From Acidimicrobiales bacterium (GTDB lineage: Bacteria > Actinomycetota > Acidimicrobiia > Acidimicrobiales > MedAcidi-G1), in the NCBI GenBank assembly GCA_016845305.1, contig JAERSW010000045.1:19322-83321 (forward strand): a stretch of DNA of 64,000 nt, written 5' to 3'. The notes beneath the pieces are model-generated. The model saw only the letters and a program-made list of their open reading frames with translations, had not been told where the DNA came from and did no database searches. Within the stretch, counting starts at the first letter, position 1; every line of letters starts with the position of its first letter. Positions 26,134 to 35,165 of the stretch are shown one piece after another. Both the position numbers and the translations under genes were made by a program.

Positions 26134-26763
26134 TCAGGCGTCGACGCCCAGGTGGGCGAGGACGTCGGCCACGCAGGCGTCCAACGGGCGGGTGGTGTCG
26201 AGCGTCAGGTCCGGCGTGGTCGGCGCCTCGTAGGGGGCGGACACGCCGCTGAACTCGGGGATCTCGCCAGCGCGGGCCCGGGCGTACAGGCCCTTGACGT
26301 CGCGGCCCTCGCACACCTGGAGCGAGGCGTCGACGAAGACCTCCGAGAACGCCCCGTCCGGGTGGAGCGCTCGGACCAGGTCGCGGTCGGCCCGGTACGG
26401 CGAGATGAACGCCGAGAGCACGACGAGGCCGGCGTCGACGAACAGGCGGCACACCTCCCCCACCCGGCGGACGTTCTCGGTGCGGTCCTCCGGCGAGAAG
26501 CCGAGGTCCCGGTTGAGGCCCATACGGACGTTGTCGCCATCGAGCACGTAGGCGGCGATGCCGCGGGCGACGAGCGCCTCCTCGACGGCATAGGCCACCG
26601 TCGACTTGCCGGACCCCGACAGCCCCGTCAACCACAGGGCGTGCCCGACGTGACCGGTCACCGCGGCCCGGCGGGCGGCGTCGACGTGGCCGTCGGCGCG
26701 GGTCAGGTTCCGCTCGGCGTCGCCGGGCGGCAGCGTCGACCCGTCGTGTCCCACGTCAGCCAC
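26134..26763 (-). CDS. cysC: Adenylyl-sulfate kinase (stand-alone APS kinase)
   Basis: A 209-residue kinase that makes PAPS from APS and ATP. The P-loop GLSGSGKST lies at about 48-56, the APS-binding [16 protein letters not shown] near 80 and [10 protein letters not shown] near 118, all intact. It overlaps the end of the cysNC gene by eight bases. Since the CysNC protein just upstream already has a fused APS kinase domain, this is a second copy of the same activity in one operon. It might raise PAPS supply for the adjacent sulfotransferase. A short N-terminal extension of about 45 residues precedes the kinase core. Confidence 0.93.
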   Translation of the reverse strand: MADVGHDGSTLPPGDAERNLTRADGHVDAARRAAVTGHVGHALWLTGLSGSGKSTVAYAVEEALVARGIAAYVLDGDNVRMGLNRDLGFSPEDRTENVRRVGEVCRLFVDAGLVVLSAFISPYRADRDLVRALHPDGAFSEVFVDASLQVCEGRDVKGLYARARAGEIPEFSGVSAPYEAPTTPDLTLDTTRPLDACVADVLAHLGVDA

Positions 26764-28675
26764 CGATCACGCCCCGGTCGGCGAGCAGCCCGAGGATGGC
26801 GTCGACGCACCCGTCGACGCCCCGCGTGGCGCCGTCGAGCACCAGGTCGGCGTCCGTGGGGCGTTCGTAGTCGGCGGTCACGCCAGGGAAGTCGGGGATC
26901 TCGCCCCGGTCGGCGGCCTCGTACTGGCCGTTCGGGTCGCGCCGCCGGCACTCCTCGATCGGCGTGTCGACGAAGACCTCCACGAACCGGTGGTCGCCGA
27001 TGAGCTCCCGGGCCCGGGCCCGCACGTCGGCCTCGGGAGCGACGAGCGCGGCGATGGCGATCAGGCCCTGCCGGTTGGCCAGCAGGGCGACCTCGGCCAC
27101 CCGACGCAGGTTCTCGGACCGGTCGGTGGCGCTGAAGCCGAGGTCGCGGCTGATGCCGAGCCGGACGTTCTCGCCGTCGAGGCGCATCGTGGTCCGGCCC
27201 CGGTCGAAGAGGCGGCGCTCCAGGGCCGCCGCAATGGTGGACTTGCCGGCGGCGGTGAGGCCGGTGAGCAGCACCGTGCAGGGTCGCTGGCCGAGGCGGG
27301 CGGCCCGCTCCTCGGGGGTGATCTCGGAGCGGTGGCGCACGAGGCCCTCGTCGGGCTCGACGTCCCACGTCGACGCCGCGCCGGTGATCATCCCGGCGGC
27401 GACGGTGGCGTTGGACATGCGGTCCACGAGGACGAACGAGCCGGTGACCGGATCCTCCGCATACGGGTCGAACAGGAGCGGCCGCTCGGCGACCAGGGTG
27501 CAGGCGGCCACGTCGTTCAACGCCAGGGCGTCGGCGGGCACCTCGTCGCCCGTGTTGACGTCGATGCGGTGGCGGATGGCGGCCAGCGAGGCATCGACCT
27601 CGCCGGTGGCCAACCGCAGCAGGAGGCGCCGCCCCGGCTCGACCGGCTCGGCGGCCATCCAGACGACGGTGGCCTCCAGGTCGTGGACGCGGGTCGGGTG
27701 GTCGCCGGTGCCGACCAGCAGGTCGCCGCGGCTCACGTCGATCTCGTCGGCCAGCGTGACGGTCACGGCATCGCCCGGACCGGCCTCGTCGAGGTCGCCG
27801 TCGAAGGTCACGAGGCGGGCGACGGTCGACGACACGCCGGACGGCAACGCCACCACGTCGTCGCCGGGCCGCAGCACGCCGGACGCCACCGTGCCGGCGA
27901 AGCCCCGGAAGTCCAGGTCGGGGCGCACCACCAGCTGCACCGGGAAGCGCAGCCGCTCGAGGTCGGCGTCGTCGGCCACGTCGACCGTCTCGAGGTACTC
28001 CATGAGCGGCGGTCCGTCGTACCAGCCGAGGTTGTCGCCGGCGTCGACCACGTTGTCGCCCAGCAGCGCCGAGATGGGCAGGTAGTGGGCGTCGACGGCG
28101 CCGAGGCCGTCGGCGAACGCCCGGTGGTCGGCGACGACCTCCTCGAAGCGGTCGCGGGACCAGTCGACGAGGTCCATCTTGTTGACGGCCACCACCAGGT
28201 GGCGGATGCCGAGCAGGTGGGCGATGAGGGTGTGGCGACGGGTCTGGTCGAGCACGCCGTGCCGGGCGTCGACGAGCACGACGGCCAGCTGGCAGGTCGA
28301 CGCCCCGGTGACCATGTTGCGGGTGTACTGCTCGTGCCCGGGCGTGTCGGCCACGATGAACTTGCGGCGGGCCGTCGAGAAGTACCGGTAGGCCACGTCG
28401 ATGGTGATGCCCTGCTCGCGTTCGGCCTTCAGGCCGTCCATGAGCAGGGCCAGGTCGACGCGGTCGCCGGCCGAGCCCATGGTCGTCGAGTCGGCCTCGA
28501 GGCCGGCCAGGTGGTCCTCGTAGATCATCGCCGAGTCGTGCAGGAGTCGGCCGATGAGGGTCGACTTGCCGTCGTCGACGCTGCCGCAGGTGAGCAGGCG
28601 CAGGAGGTCCTTGCGCTCGTGCTCGGCGAGGTAGGCGTCGATGTCGGTGGCGATCAGCTCGGAGGCGTGCGACAT
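26756..28675 (-). CDS. cysNC: Bifunctional sulfate adenylyltransferase GTPase subunit / APS kinase
   Basis: A 639-residue fusion. The N-terminal translation-factor-like GTPase (CysN) shows GSVDDGKST at 31-39, DTPGHEQY near 112 and NKMDLVD near 165; it drives APS formation with CysD. The C-terminal APS kinase domain begins near residue 470 with GLTAAGKST and continues with [16 protein letters not shown]. The ATG shares one base with the cysD stop (TGATG). The kinase P-loop is AAGKS instead of SGSGKS, still a valid Walker A. Cytosolic, part of assimilatory sulfate activation. No PAPS reductase gene is in the window, so the product may go to sulfation. Confidence 0.95.
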   Translation of the reverse strand: MSHASELIATDIDAYLAEHERKDLLRLLTCGSVDDGKSTLIGRLLHDSAMIYEDHLAGLEADSTTMGSAGDRVDLALLMDGLKAEREQGITIDVAYRYFSTARRKFIVADTPGHEQYTRNMVTGASTCQLAVVLVDARHGVLDQTRRHTLIAHLLGIRHLVVAVNKMDLVDWSRDRFEEVVADHRAFADGLGAVDAHYLPISALLGDNVVDAGDNLGWYDGPPLMEYLETVDVADDADLERLRFPVQLVVRPDLDFRGFAGTVASGVLRPGDDVVALPSGVSSTVARLVTFDGDLDEAGPGDAVTVTLADEIDVSRGDLLVGTGDHPTRVHDLEATVVWMAAEPVEPGRRLLLRLATGEVDASLAAIRHRIDVNTGDEVPADALALNDVAACTLVAERPLLFDPYAEDPVTGSFVLVDRMSNATVAAGMITGAASTWDVEPDEGLVRHRSEITPEERAARLGQRPCTVLLTGLTAAGKSTIAAALERRLFDRGRTTMRLDGENVRLGISRDLGFSATDRSENLRRVAEVALLANRQGLIAIAALVAPEADVRARARELIGDHRFVEVFVDTPIEECRRRDPNGQYEAADRGEIPDFPGVTADYERPTDADLVLDGATRGVDGCVDAILGLLADRGVIGG

Positions 28676-29574
28676 CAGAAGTAGCCCTCGCGCTTCTTCT
28701 CCTCCATGGAGCCCGACTGGTCGTGGTCGATGACCCGGCCCTCGCGCTCGGAGCGCGTGGCCAGCAGCATCTCCTGGATGATCTCGGGCAGCGTGGTGGC
28801 CGTCGACGCCACGGCGCCCGACAGCGGATAGCAGCCCAGCGTGCGGAACCGCACCGAACGCATCTCGGGTTTCTCGCCGTCGGCGAACCGGAAGCGGTCG
28901 TCGTCGACCATGATCAGCGTGCCGTCGCGCTCCACGACGGGGCGGACCGCCGAGTGGTACAGCGGCACGATCGGGATCTGCTCGAGGTGGATGTACTGCC
29001 AGACGTCCAGCTCGGTCCAGTTGCTGATCGGGAACACCCGGATGCTCTCGCCCCGGTGGACCCGGCCGTTGTAGAGGTTCCAGAGCTCCGGGCGCTGGTT
29101 CTTCGGGTCCCAGCGGTGGTGGCGGTCGCGGAAGCTGAAGACCCGTTCCTTGGCCCGGGACCGCTCCTCGTCGCGGCGGGCGCCACCGAAGGCGGCGTCG
29201 TAGCCACCGGCCTCGAGCGCCTGCTTGAGGGCCTGGGTCTTCATGACGTCGGTGTAGTTGCGCGACCCGTGGTCGAACGGGTTGATGCCCGCCGCCCGGC
29301 CCTCCTCGTTGGTGTGGACCACCATGTCGAGGTCGAGCTCGGCGGCGGTGCGGTCGCGGAACTCGATCATCTCCCGGAACTTCCACGTGGTGTCCACGTG
29401 CAGCAGCGGGAACGGGATGCGCCCCGGGTGGAACGCCTTGCGGGCCAGGTGCAGCAGGACCGACGAGTCCTTGCCGATCGAGTAGAGCATGACGGGCCGC
29501 TCGAACTGGGCGACGACCTCGCGCATCACGTGGATGCTCTCGGCCTCGAGCTGCTGGAGGTGGGTGCGGCGCAT
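28675..29574 (-). CDS. cysD: Sulfate adenylyltransferase small subunit
   Basis: A 299-residue PP-loop ATP pyrophosphatase-family protein that with CysN makes adenylyl sulfate. It shows [16 protein letters not shown] near residues 29-44 (PP-loop SxGKDS), then [13 protein letters not shown] [30 protein letters not shown] near 129 and the C-terminal EEKKREGYF, which is strongly conserved in CysD. The ATG at 29574 is two bases below the TetR stop. That puts the regulator first in the same transcript, an unusual arrangement for sulfate activation. Confidence 0.96.
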   Translation of the reverse strand: MRRTHLQQLEAESIHVMREVVAQFERPVMLYSIGKDSSVLLHLARKAFHPGRIPFPLLHVDTTWKFREMIEFRDRTAAELDLDMVVHTNEEGRAAGINPFDHGSRNYTDVMKTQALKQALEAGGYDAAFGGARRDEERSRAKERVFSFRDRHHRWDPKNQRPELWNLYNGRVHRGESIRVFPISNWTELDVWQYIHLEQIPIVPLYHSAVRPVVERDGTLIMVDDDRFRFADGEKPEMRSVRFRTLGCYPLSGAVASTATTLPEIIQEMLLATRSEREGRVIDHDQSGSMEEKKREGYF

Positions 29575-29576
29575 GG

Positions 29577-30191
29577 TCAGGCGGATCCCTCTGCTGCTCC
29601 AGTGCCGCCCGGGGCGGGGGCGAGCGCGATCTCGTCGCAGCGACGCAGGCCCCGGTCGAGGGCGGCCCGGTCGCCGAACCGGGCCCAGTTCAGCCACAGG
29701 CCGTTCTGGGTGAGCGACACGTCGTCGGCCCTGGCGCGGGCCTCGGCGGCGTCCACGCCGGGTCGGGCGGCCATGATGAGCTCCGCCATGCGGGCCACGT
29801 ACTGCTCGTAGACCCGCAGGTCGGCAGCGCCGATCTCGGGGTCGAGGCGGCCGGCTGCCCACAGCACGAGGCGGAGGCGGAGGTACCCGGGCGACAGGAA
29901 CTCCTCGTCGGCCGCGCCGCGGACGAACGCCCGGACGCGCTCCTCGGGGCCGTCCACGCCGTCGAGCGTGTTCATGGCCGAGGCCAGGAGGCGGTCGCAT
30001 GCCAGCTGGAACGCCGCCGTGATGAGCGCCTGCTTGCCGGCGAAGTGGTAGTTCAGCAGGCCGAGCGACACGTCGGCCTCGGCGGCCACCGCCCGCATGC
30101 TGACCCCGGCGATCCCACCCTCGGCGAGGCAGGCCAGCACGGCGTCCAGGATCTGTTCCTGGGTGTCGCTGAGCTCCGCCTGCGGGGTCAT
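29577..30191 (-). CDS. TetR family transcriptional regulator
   Basis: A 204-residue regulator with an N-terminal helix-turn-helix ([20 protein letters not shown] near residues 27-46, then [12 protein letters not shown]) and a helical ligand-binding domain of the BetI/TetR_C_6 type. It heads the cysD-cysNC-cysC-sulfotransferase run and is divergent from the flavin monooxygenase. An 18-bp palindrome (30237-30254) overlaps its probable -10 (TAGATT, 30252-30257), which indicates autorepression. The same palindrome precedes the operon at 4850. A GGAGAGG site precedes the ATG. The ligand may be an acyl or betaine-like catabolic intermediate (inference). Confidence 0.92.
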   Translation of the reverse strand: MTPQAELSDTQEQILDAVLACLAEGGIAGVSMRAVAAEADVSLGLLNYHFAGKQALITAAFQLACDRLLASAMNTLDGVDGPEERVRAFVRGAADEEFLSPGYLRLRLVLWAAGRLDPEIGAADLRVYEQYVARMAELIMAARPGVDAAEARARADDVSLTQNGLWLNWARFGDRAALDRGLRRCDEIALAPAPGGTGAAEGSA

Positions 30192-30236
30192 GGAACCGGC
30201 ACCTCTCCGGGGATCCGTCGCCCTGGGGCGACCGGG

Positions 30237-30257
30237 ACTGGACGTTCGTCCAATCTA
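30237..30257 (-). promoter_or_regulatory. TetR-type operator overlapping the tetR -10 hexamer
   Basis: ACTGGACGTTCGTCCAAT (30237-30254, plus strand) is an inverted repeat of half-sites ACTGGACG and ATTGGACG. On the minus strand TAGATT (30257-30252) overlaps its left edge, 61 bp before the tetR start. It matches the operator at 4807-4824 in 16 of 18 positions. Confidence 0.78.
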
Positions 30258-30313
30258 GGACACGGCAGCCACATGAGGGGGAGCCGGGTTCCCGTTCCAG
30301 CCCCGGGTTTTCC

Positions 30314-30319
30314 TAGGGT
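30314..30319 (+). promoter_or_regulatory. Leaderless -10 (TAGGGT) for the flavin monooxygenase
   Basis: TAGGGT, 8 nt, ATG at 30328. The spacing places transcription start at or near the A of ATG. Confidence 0.6.
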
Positions 30320-30327
30320 CGGCGTCC

Positions 30328-31851
30328 ATGGCGGACACCACTGACGCAGCCACGACCAACCACCACGACGTCCTCATCGTGGGTGCCGGCATCTCCGGCC
30401 TCGGCGGCGCCGTCCACCTCCGCGAGCGGTGCCCCGACCACACCTTCGCCATCCTCGAGGGCCGTCCCGACATCGGCGGCACCTGGGACCTGTTCCGCTA
30501 TCCGGGCGTGCGGTCCGACAGCGACATGCACACCCTCGGCTACCGGTTCAAGCCGTGGAAGCACGAGAAGTCGATCGCCGACGGACCCGTCATCATGGAC
30601 TACCTCCGCGAGACGGTCGCCGAGTACGACCTGGCCCGCCACATCCGCTTCGGCCACCGCGTCACCCGCGCCGAGTGGTCCAGCGACGACGTCCGGTGGA
30701 CGCTCACCGTCACCCGCACCGACGGCACGACCGGCGCCGAGGACGAGGTCACGATGACCTGCGGGTTCCTGTTCATGTGCTCCGGCTACTACAGCTATCG
30801 CGAGGGCTACACGCCGGTGTTCGAGGGGCGCGACCGCTTCCGGGGCACGATCGTCCACCCCCAGCAGTGGCCCGAGGACCTCGACTACACGGGCAAGCGG
30901 GTGCTGGTGGTCGGTTCGGGCGCCACGGCCATGACGGTGGTACCGGCCATGGCCGACACGGCCGAACACGTCACCATGCTGCAACGCTCCCCCACCTACG
31001 TCGTGGCCCGGCCGGCGAAGGACGTGATCGCCAACCGGCTCCGCAGGTTCCTGCCCCCCCGGCTCGCCTACGCCATCGTGCGCCGCAAGAACGTGTTCCG
31101 CCAGGGCCTCGTCTACCGCAAGACCCGCACCGAGCCGGAGAAGATCCGGCAGCTGATGCTCGCCGGCGTCCGGGCCGGCCTGGGTCCCGACTACGACGTC
31201 GACACCCACTTCACCCCTTCGTACAACCCGTGGGACCAGCGGCTCTGCCTCATCCCCGACGGCGACCTCTTCAAGGCCATCCGGTCCGGGAAGGCGTCGG
31301 TGGTGACCGACACCATCGACACGTTCACCGAGGACGGGATCCTGCTGGACAGCGGCGAGGAGCTCCACGCCGACATCATCGTGACGGCCACGGGCCTGAA
31401 CCTCGTCACCCTCGGCGAGATGGACTTCGTCGTCGACGGCGAGCCGGTCGACTTCGCCCGCACCTGGACGTACCGGGGGCTCGGCTACTCCGACATCCCG
31501 AACCTCGTGTCCACGTTCGGCTACGTGAACGCCTCGTGGACGCTGAAGGCCGACCTGACGTCGGAGTACGTGTGCCGCCTGCTGAACCACATGGCGAAGG
31601 CCGGCGCCACCCGCTGCACGCCCCGGCTGCGACCCGACGACGCCGACATGCCGCAGCGCAAGTGGATCGAGGACTTCCCGGCCGGGTACATGGAGCGGTC
31701 CATGCACCTGCTCCCCCGCCAGGGCGACCGGGCGCCGTGGCTGAACCCGCAGGACTACCGGCGCGACGTGAAGATGATCCGCCGGGGCGCCATCGACGAC
31801 GGCGTCATGACCTTCGACGCTCCCGACCGGGCGGCCGTGCCCGTCGGCTGA
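30328..31851 (+). CDS. Flavin-containing monooxygenase (EthA/Baeyer-Villiger-like)
   Basis: A 507-residue NADPH/FAD monooxygenase. The FAD loop IVGAGISGLG lies near 18-27 and ILEGRPDIGGTWDLFRYPG near 48-66. A Baeyer-Villiger-like fingerprint FRGTIVHPQQWP lies near 170-181, with the NADPH loop VVGSGATAM near 192. It is closest in style to EthA-type enzymes that oxygenate ketones, sulfides or thioamides. It is divergent from tetR and followed 45 bp later by a nitrilase gene. Substrate unknown. ATG at 30328 is supported by the leaderless -10. Confidence 0.9.
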   Translation: MADTTDAATTNHHDVLIVGAGISGLGGAVHLRERCPDHTFAILEGRPDIGGTWDLFRYPGVRSDSDMHTLGYRFKPWKHEKSIADGPVIMDYLRETVAEYDLARHIRFGHRVTRAEWSSDDVRWTLTVTRTDGTTGAEDEVTMTCGFLFMCSGYYSYREGYTPVFEGRDRFRGTIVHPQQWPEDLDYTGKRVLVVGSGATAMTVVPAMADTAEHVTMLQRSPTYVVARPAKDVIANRLRRFLPPRLAYAIVRRKNVFRQGLVYRKTRTEPEKIRQLMLAGVRAGLGPDYDVDTHFTPSYNPWDQRLCLIPDGDLFKAIRSGKASVVTDTIDTFTEDGILLDSGEELHADIIVTATGLNLVTLGEMDFVVDGEPVDFARTWTYRGLGYSDIPNLVSTFGYVNASWTLKADLTSEYVCRLLNHMAKAGATRCTPRLRPDDADMPQRKWIEDFPAGYMERSMHLLPRQGDRAPWLNPQDYRRDVKMIRRGAIDDGVMTFDAPDRAAVPVG

Positions 31852-31896
31852 CCCGCCCGCTCCTCGAGAACCGACCACCCGAAGGGACACCCCGAC

Positions 31897-32808
31897 ATGC
31901 GCATCGCCGCCATCCAGGACTCGCCGGCGTACCTCGACCAGGCCGCCACGCTCGAGATCGTCCGCAGCCGGATCGCCGAGGCCGGTGCCGGCGGCGCGGA
32001 GCTGATCGCCTTTCCCGAGGTGTTCGTCATGGGCTACCCGGTGTGGATCGACAACACCGACGCCTCGGCGTGGGAGCAGCCCGCCCAGCAGAAGGCCTTC
32101 GCCCGCTACCTCGACCAGTCCGTCGACCTGACCGGCGACGAGTTCGCCACCGTCGTCGACGCCGTCCGCGAGGCCGGAGCGTTCACCTACCTGGGGGTGG
32201 TCGAGCGGGCCGCGTCGGGCGGATCCGTCTACTGCTCGTTGGTGGCCATCGACCCGACGGCCGGCATCGTCGGCGTGCACCGCAAGCTCAAGCCCACCTA
32301 CGGCGAGCGGCTCGTGTGGGCCGACGGCGACGGGGCCGGCCTGGTGGCCCACGACCACGCAGGGGTGCGCCTCACGGGCCTGAACTGCTGGGAGAACTGG
32401 ATGCCGCTGGCCCGCACGGCCATGTACGGCACCGGCTCGCAGGTCCACGTGGCCGCCTGGCCGGGTTCGGCGGGCCTCACCGAGGACGTCACCCGGTTCG
32501 TCGCCAAGGAGGGCCGCCTGTTCGTGGTCAGCGTGGGCGCCGTCTACGACGCCTCGATGCTGCCCGACGACTTCCCGCTGGCCGACCAGATCGAACCCGG
32601 GACGAAGTTCCACAACGGCGGGACGTGCATCGCCGGTCCGGACGGCCGCTGGGTGGTCGAGCCGGTCCGCAACGAGAAGGGCATCGTCTGGGCCGACGTC
32701 GACGTCGGCGAGGTGGCCCGGCAGCGCCAGAACTTCGACCCCACCGGCCACTACAGCCGCCCCGACGTGCTGCGCCTGTCGGTCGAGCGGACCCGCCTGG
32801 CGCCGTAG
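31897..32808 (+). CDS. Nitrilase (carbon-nitrogen hydrolase family)
   Basis: A 303-residue cytosolic hydrolase with the Glu-Lys-Cys triad: IAFPEVFVMGYP near residue 38, HRKLKPTYGERLVW near 128-141, and LNCWENWMP near 162-170. The CWEN sequence is that of true nitrilases, which convert nitriles to carboxylic acids and ammonia, rather than amidases. A GAAGGG site precedes the ATG. Co-directional with the flavin monooxygenase, which might generate or open the nitrile-bearing substrate (inference). Confidence 0.93.
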   Translation: MRIAAIQDSPAYLDQAATLEIVRSRIAEAGAGGAELIAFPEVFVMGYPVWIDNTDASAWEQPAQQKAFARYLDQSVDLTGDEFATVVDAVREAGAFTYLGVVERAASGGSVYCSLVAIDPTAGIVGVHRKLKPTYGERLVWADGDGAGLVAHDHAGVRLTGLNCWENWMPLARTAMYGTGSQVHVAAWPGSAGLTEDVTRFVAKEGRLFVVSVGAVYDASMLPDDFPLADQIEPGTKFHNGGTCIAGPDGRWVVEPVRNEKGIVWADVDVGEVARQRQNFDPTGHYSRPDVLRLSVERTRLAP

Positions 32809-32810
32809 CC

Positions 32811-32834
32811 GAGCGTCGGCCCGGGCCGGGGCTC
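32811..32834. terminator. Possible hairpin terminator between convergent genes
   Basis: GAGC (32811-32814) pairs with GCTC (32831-32834) around an inner CGGC/GCCG stem with CCGG loop. It lies between the ends of the nitrilase and the next convergent gene. There is no T-run. Confidence 0.35.
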
Positions 32835-32847
32835 AGGCGCCTTCCGT

Positions 32848-34266
32848 TCAGTAGAGCCGCCCGTACTGCTCCAGGATCACCCGGCCCGGCCCGTCCGGGT
32901 CCAGGTGGTCGAGGAACGCCTCCCACGGCACCTCGAGGTAGCCGGGGTCTCCGCCGCAGCACGAACCGGGAAAGACCCAGTCCGTACCGATGAACGTGAT
33001 GGTCGACGGCATCAGGACCACGGGGTACCGCGTGCTCGCCCACTCGTAGAACTTGTCCTCGTGCCCGTAGAAGACCTCATCGAACTCGGCGAGGCTCATC
33101 GACGGCGGTTCACCATCCCCGACCGTCATCGCCGCAACCCACCAAGCCGGGTCCTCCGGTGGAGGCGGTGCCATCACGCCGCCCTCGGCGTCCCACCACC
33201 CTGACGCGGCCGCGAATGCTCCGGCGACCGGCCACCACCAGTCGTCGTCGCCGCCGAAGAGATCGGCCAGCCCGAAAACCGCTCCCGTGCGGCGTTCGAC
33301 GTGGACGGGATGGAATCCCTCGATGAAGTCGTTCGAGGTGACGTGGTGGGAGGAAGACACCATCAGGACGCTCAGGATGCCGTCGTCACGAGTGACGTCG
33401 CCGTCGATCCACAGGCGGGCCGGAATCCGTCCACCCGAAGCCCCCACCAGGAGGTCGGAGCCGTCCTCCAGATGTCCGTCCTGACAGGCCCCTCCAGCGC
33501 AGACCCGTTCCTCCTGGGCTGCCCAGTGGTCCAGGAAGGAGTAGTGCACCGCGCCACGGATGAAGTCACTGACCGCTGGTGGTTCACGGTGGGAGAAATC
33601 CGGGTAGCGCATCGAGATCAGGCTCAGCGTCCAGAGGCGGTCGACCTCGACACCACACACCAGGCCGATCTCGTCGCCCTCCCAGCCGGACTCGGCGACC
33701 ACCGGCCGGGTGAACTCCCGGCACACCCGGGTGCGATCGACCTCCGGAGCTCCCGAAGCGAGCCGACCCTCCGGCGACTGGGCCACCTCCATCTCGTGGG
33801 TCACCTCCCAGTCCGTGCACGCCACGACGAGGTCGAGGACGCCGTCCGGATCGAACTCGGGATCCCACTGCCCGACCTCGGAGGGATCCAACAGGATCCA
33901 CGGCCTGTCTTCGATCCCGGAGGCGACGCAGTCCGCCTCCCCCTCGTCGAGCCTGAGCGCTCCGGGCCATCCCCATGAGGGACTTGACCGGAAGAACGCG
34001 ACCTCTCGCTCCAGACGGGTCGCGCTGTCGATCGGAGGGTCGCCCTCTGGATCGACTTCCCCCACCTCGGCCGACGGCAGATCGGCCCCTGCCTTCCCGT
34101 CAGAGGGCGAATCCATGCCGAGCGAGATCAGCAGGACCGAGGCGAGGACCGTGGTCAGGATGGCGAGGGTGGTCCGGGCCGGGGCATTCCGCGGTTCGGC
34201 GGTCGGCGGGTCGTGGTCTCGGGCGATGCCCGACGGTACGTGTCCGGTGTGACGCTCGCCGGTCAT
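32848..34266 (-). CDS. Membrane-anchored extracytoplasmic protein, DUF3298-like C-terminal region
   Basis: A 472-residue protein with one N-terminal membrane span at about 29-50 (LAILTTVLASVLLISLGM) and a long extracytoplasmic part rich in acidic residues, tryptophan and paired cysteines. The stretch VHVERRTGAVFGLADLF near 330 and the late VPWEAFLDHL resemble the DUF3298/RsiV-type fold, in which a 'TGxxxxLxDLF' and a closing strand are typical. No lipobox is seen. Base and codon use is less GC-extreme than in neighbouring enzymes, which may mark a horizontally acquired gene. The function is unknown; DUF3298 proteins include anti-sigma factors and peptidoglycan enzymes, but no sigma factor gene is adjacent. 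Confidence 0.6.
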   Translation of the reverse strand: MTGERHTGHVPSGIARDHDPPTAEPRNAPARTTLAILTTVLASVLLISLGMDSPSDGKAGADLPSAEVGEVDPEGDPPIDSATRLEREVAFFRSSPSWGWPGALRLDEGEADCVASGIEDRPWILLDPSEVGQWDPEFDPDGVLDLVVACTDWEVTHEMEVAQSPEGRLASGAPEVDRTRVCREFTRPVVAESGWEGDEIGLVCGVEVDRLWTLSLISMRYPDFSHREPPAVSDFIRGAVHYSFLDHWAAQEERVCAGGACQDGHLEDGSDLLVGASGGRIPARLWIDGDVTRDDGILSVLMVSSSHHVTSNDFIEGFHPVHVERRTGAVFGLADLFGGDDDWWWPVAGAFAAASGWWDAEGGVMAPPPPEDPAWWVAAMTVGDGEPPSMSLAEFDEVFYGHEDKFYEWASTRYPVVLMPSTITFIGTDWVFPGSCCGGDPGYLEVPWEAFLDHLDPDGPGRVILEQYGRLY

Positions 34267-34307
34267 CCCGGGCCAAGGACCGGGCGCCGGGGTTCAGGCG
34301 TCGGGGC

Positions 34308-35165
34308 TCAGGCGTCGAGAGTGAAGCGGTCGCCGAGGCGGACCGAACCCGGGGTGGCGACCTCGCCGTAGGTGCCGAGGCAGGCGAAGACGCCCATGCC
34401 GGTGTCGTGCCGGGCGTGCTCGGCCAGCGTGGCGAGGACCTCCCGCTGTCGGCCGTGACCACCCTGCGGCAGGGTCGTCATGACGCACCGCGGCGCCGGC
34501 CCGGAGATGGCCAGGCCCACCCCGCCGACCGTGGCGGTCCGGTCCACCCACGACAGGTCGGCGAAGCCGGGAGCCGCCGACGTGTCGGTGGCGCGCAGCA
34601 GCATCGTGGGACGGAACCGTTCGACGGGCACGTCGGCGCCGATCAGGCCGGCCAGGTGATCGACCGAGTCGGCGACCACGAGGTGCACCGCGGCGAGGTC
34701 CACGAACGAGGACCGCTCGGTCATCATCGCCACCGGCAGTTCCATCTCGACGTCGGACAGCGCCGTGCCGGGGATCTCCGGCCACTCGCTGTCATAGGTC
34801 TCCTCACGGCCCGCCTCGACGGGCGTCATGGCCAGCGACCCGCCGAAGGCCGTCGACAGCGCCGCGTCGAGGCCGGGGTCGCCGGCCATCCACCGGTCAC
34901 CGTCGGGCGAGGTGACCTCGACGGAGCCGTCGTCGGTGATCCGGGCCGCCCAGTCCAGGAGCCCGCCGAACGGCCGGGGTTTCTTGGCGCTGGCCAGTCG
35001 CCCGGTCTCCAGGTCGCGGACCGCCCAGCGGCGATCACCCGCCACGCCACCGGCATCGAGGTCGATCGACTCGACCTGCTCGCCGGCCATCGACTTGACC
35101 GGATAGCGCCAGAGTCCCGCCACCGCATAGGCCACCTCGTCGGCCACCTCGTCGGCGTCGCTCAT
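34308..35165 (-). CDS. MOSC domain-containing protein
   Basis: A 285-residue protein with an N-terminal MOSC_N beta-barrel (GLWRYPVKSMAGEQVESIDL near residue 17) and a C-terminal MOSC domain. The candidate molybdenum-cofactor cysteine is in APRCVMTTLP near 232. Relatives are mitochondrial amidoxime reducing component-like proteins that reduce N-hydroxylated compounds. ATG at 35165 overlaps the stop of the Old Yellow Enzyme by four bases (ATGA) and follows a GGGGGAGGA site, so the two are coupled. It needs electron donors not encoded here. Confidence 0.9.
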   Translation of the reverse strand: MSDADEVADEVAYAVAGLWRYPVKSMAGEQVESIDLDAGGVAGDRRWAVRDLETGRLASAKKPRPFGGLLDWAARITDDGSVEVTSPDGDRWMAGDPGLDAALSTAFGGSLAMTPVEAGREETYDSEWPEIPGTALSDVEMELPVAMMTERSSFVDLAAVHLVVADSVDHLAGLIGADVPVERFRPTMLLRATDTSAAPGFADLSWVDRTATVGGVGLAISGPAPRCVMTTLPQGGHGRQREVLATLAEHARHDTGMGVFACLGTYGEVATPGSVRLGDRFTLDA

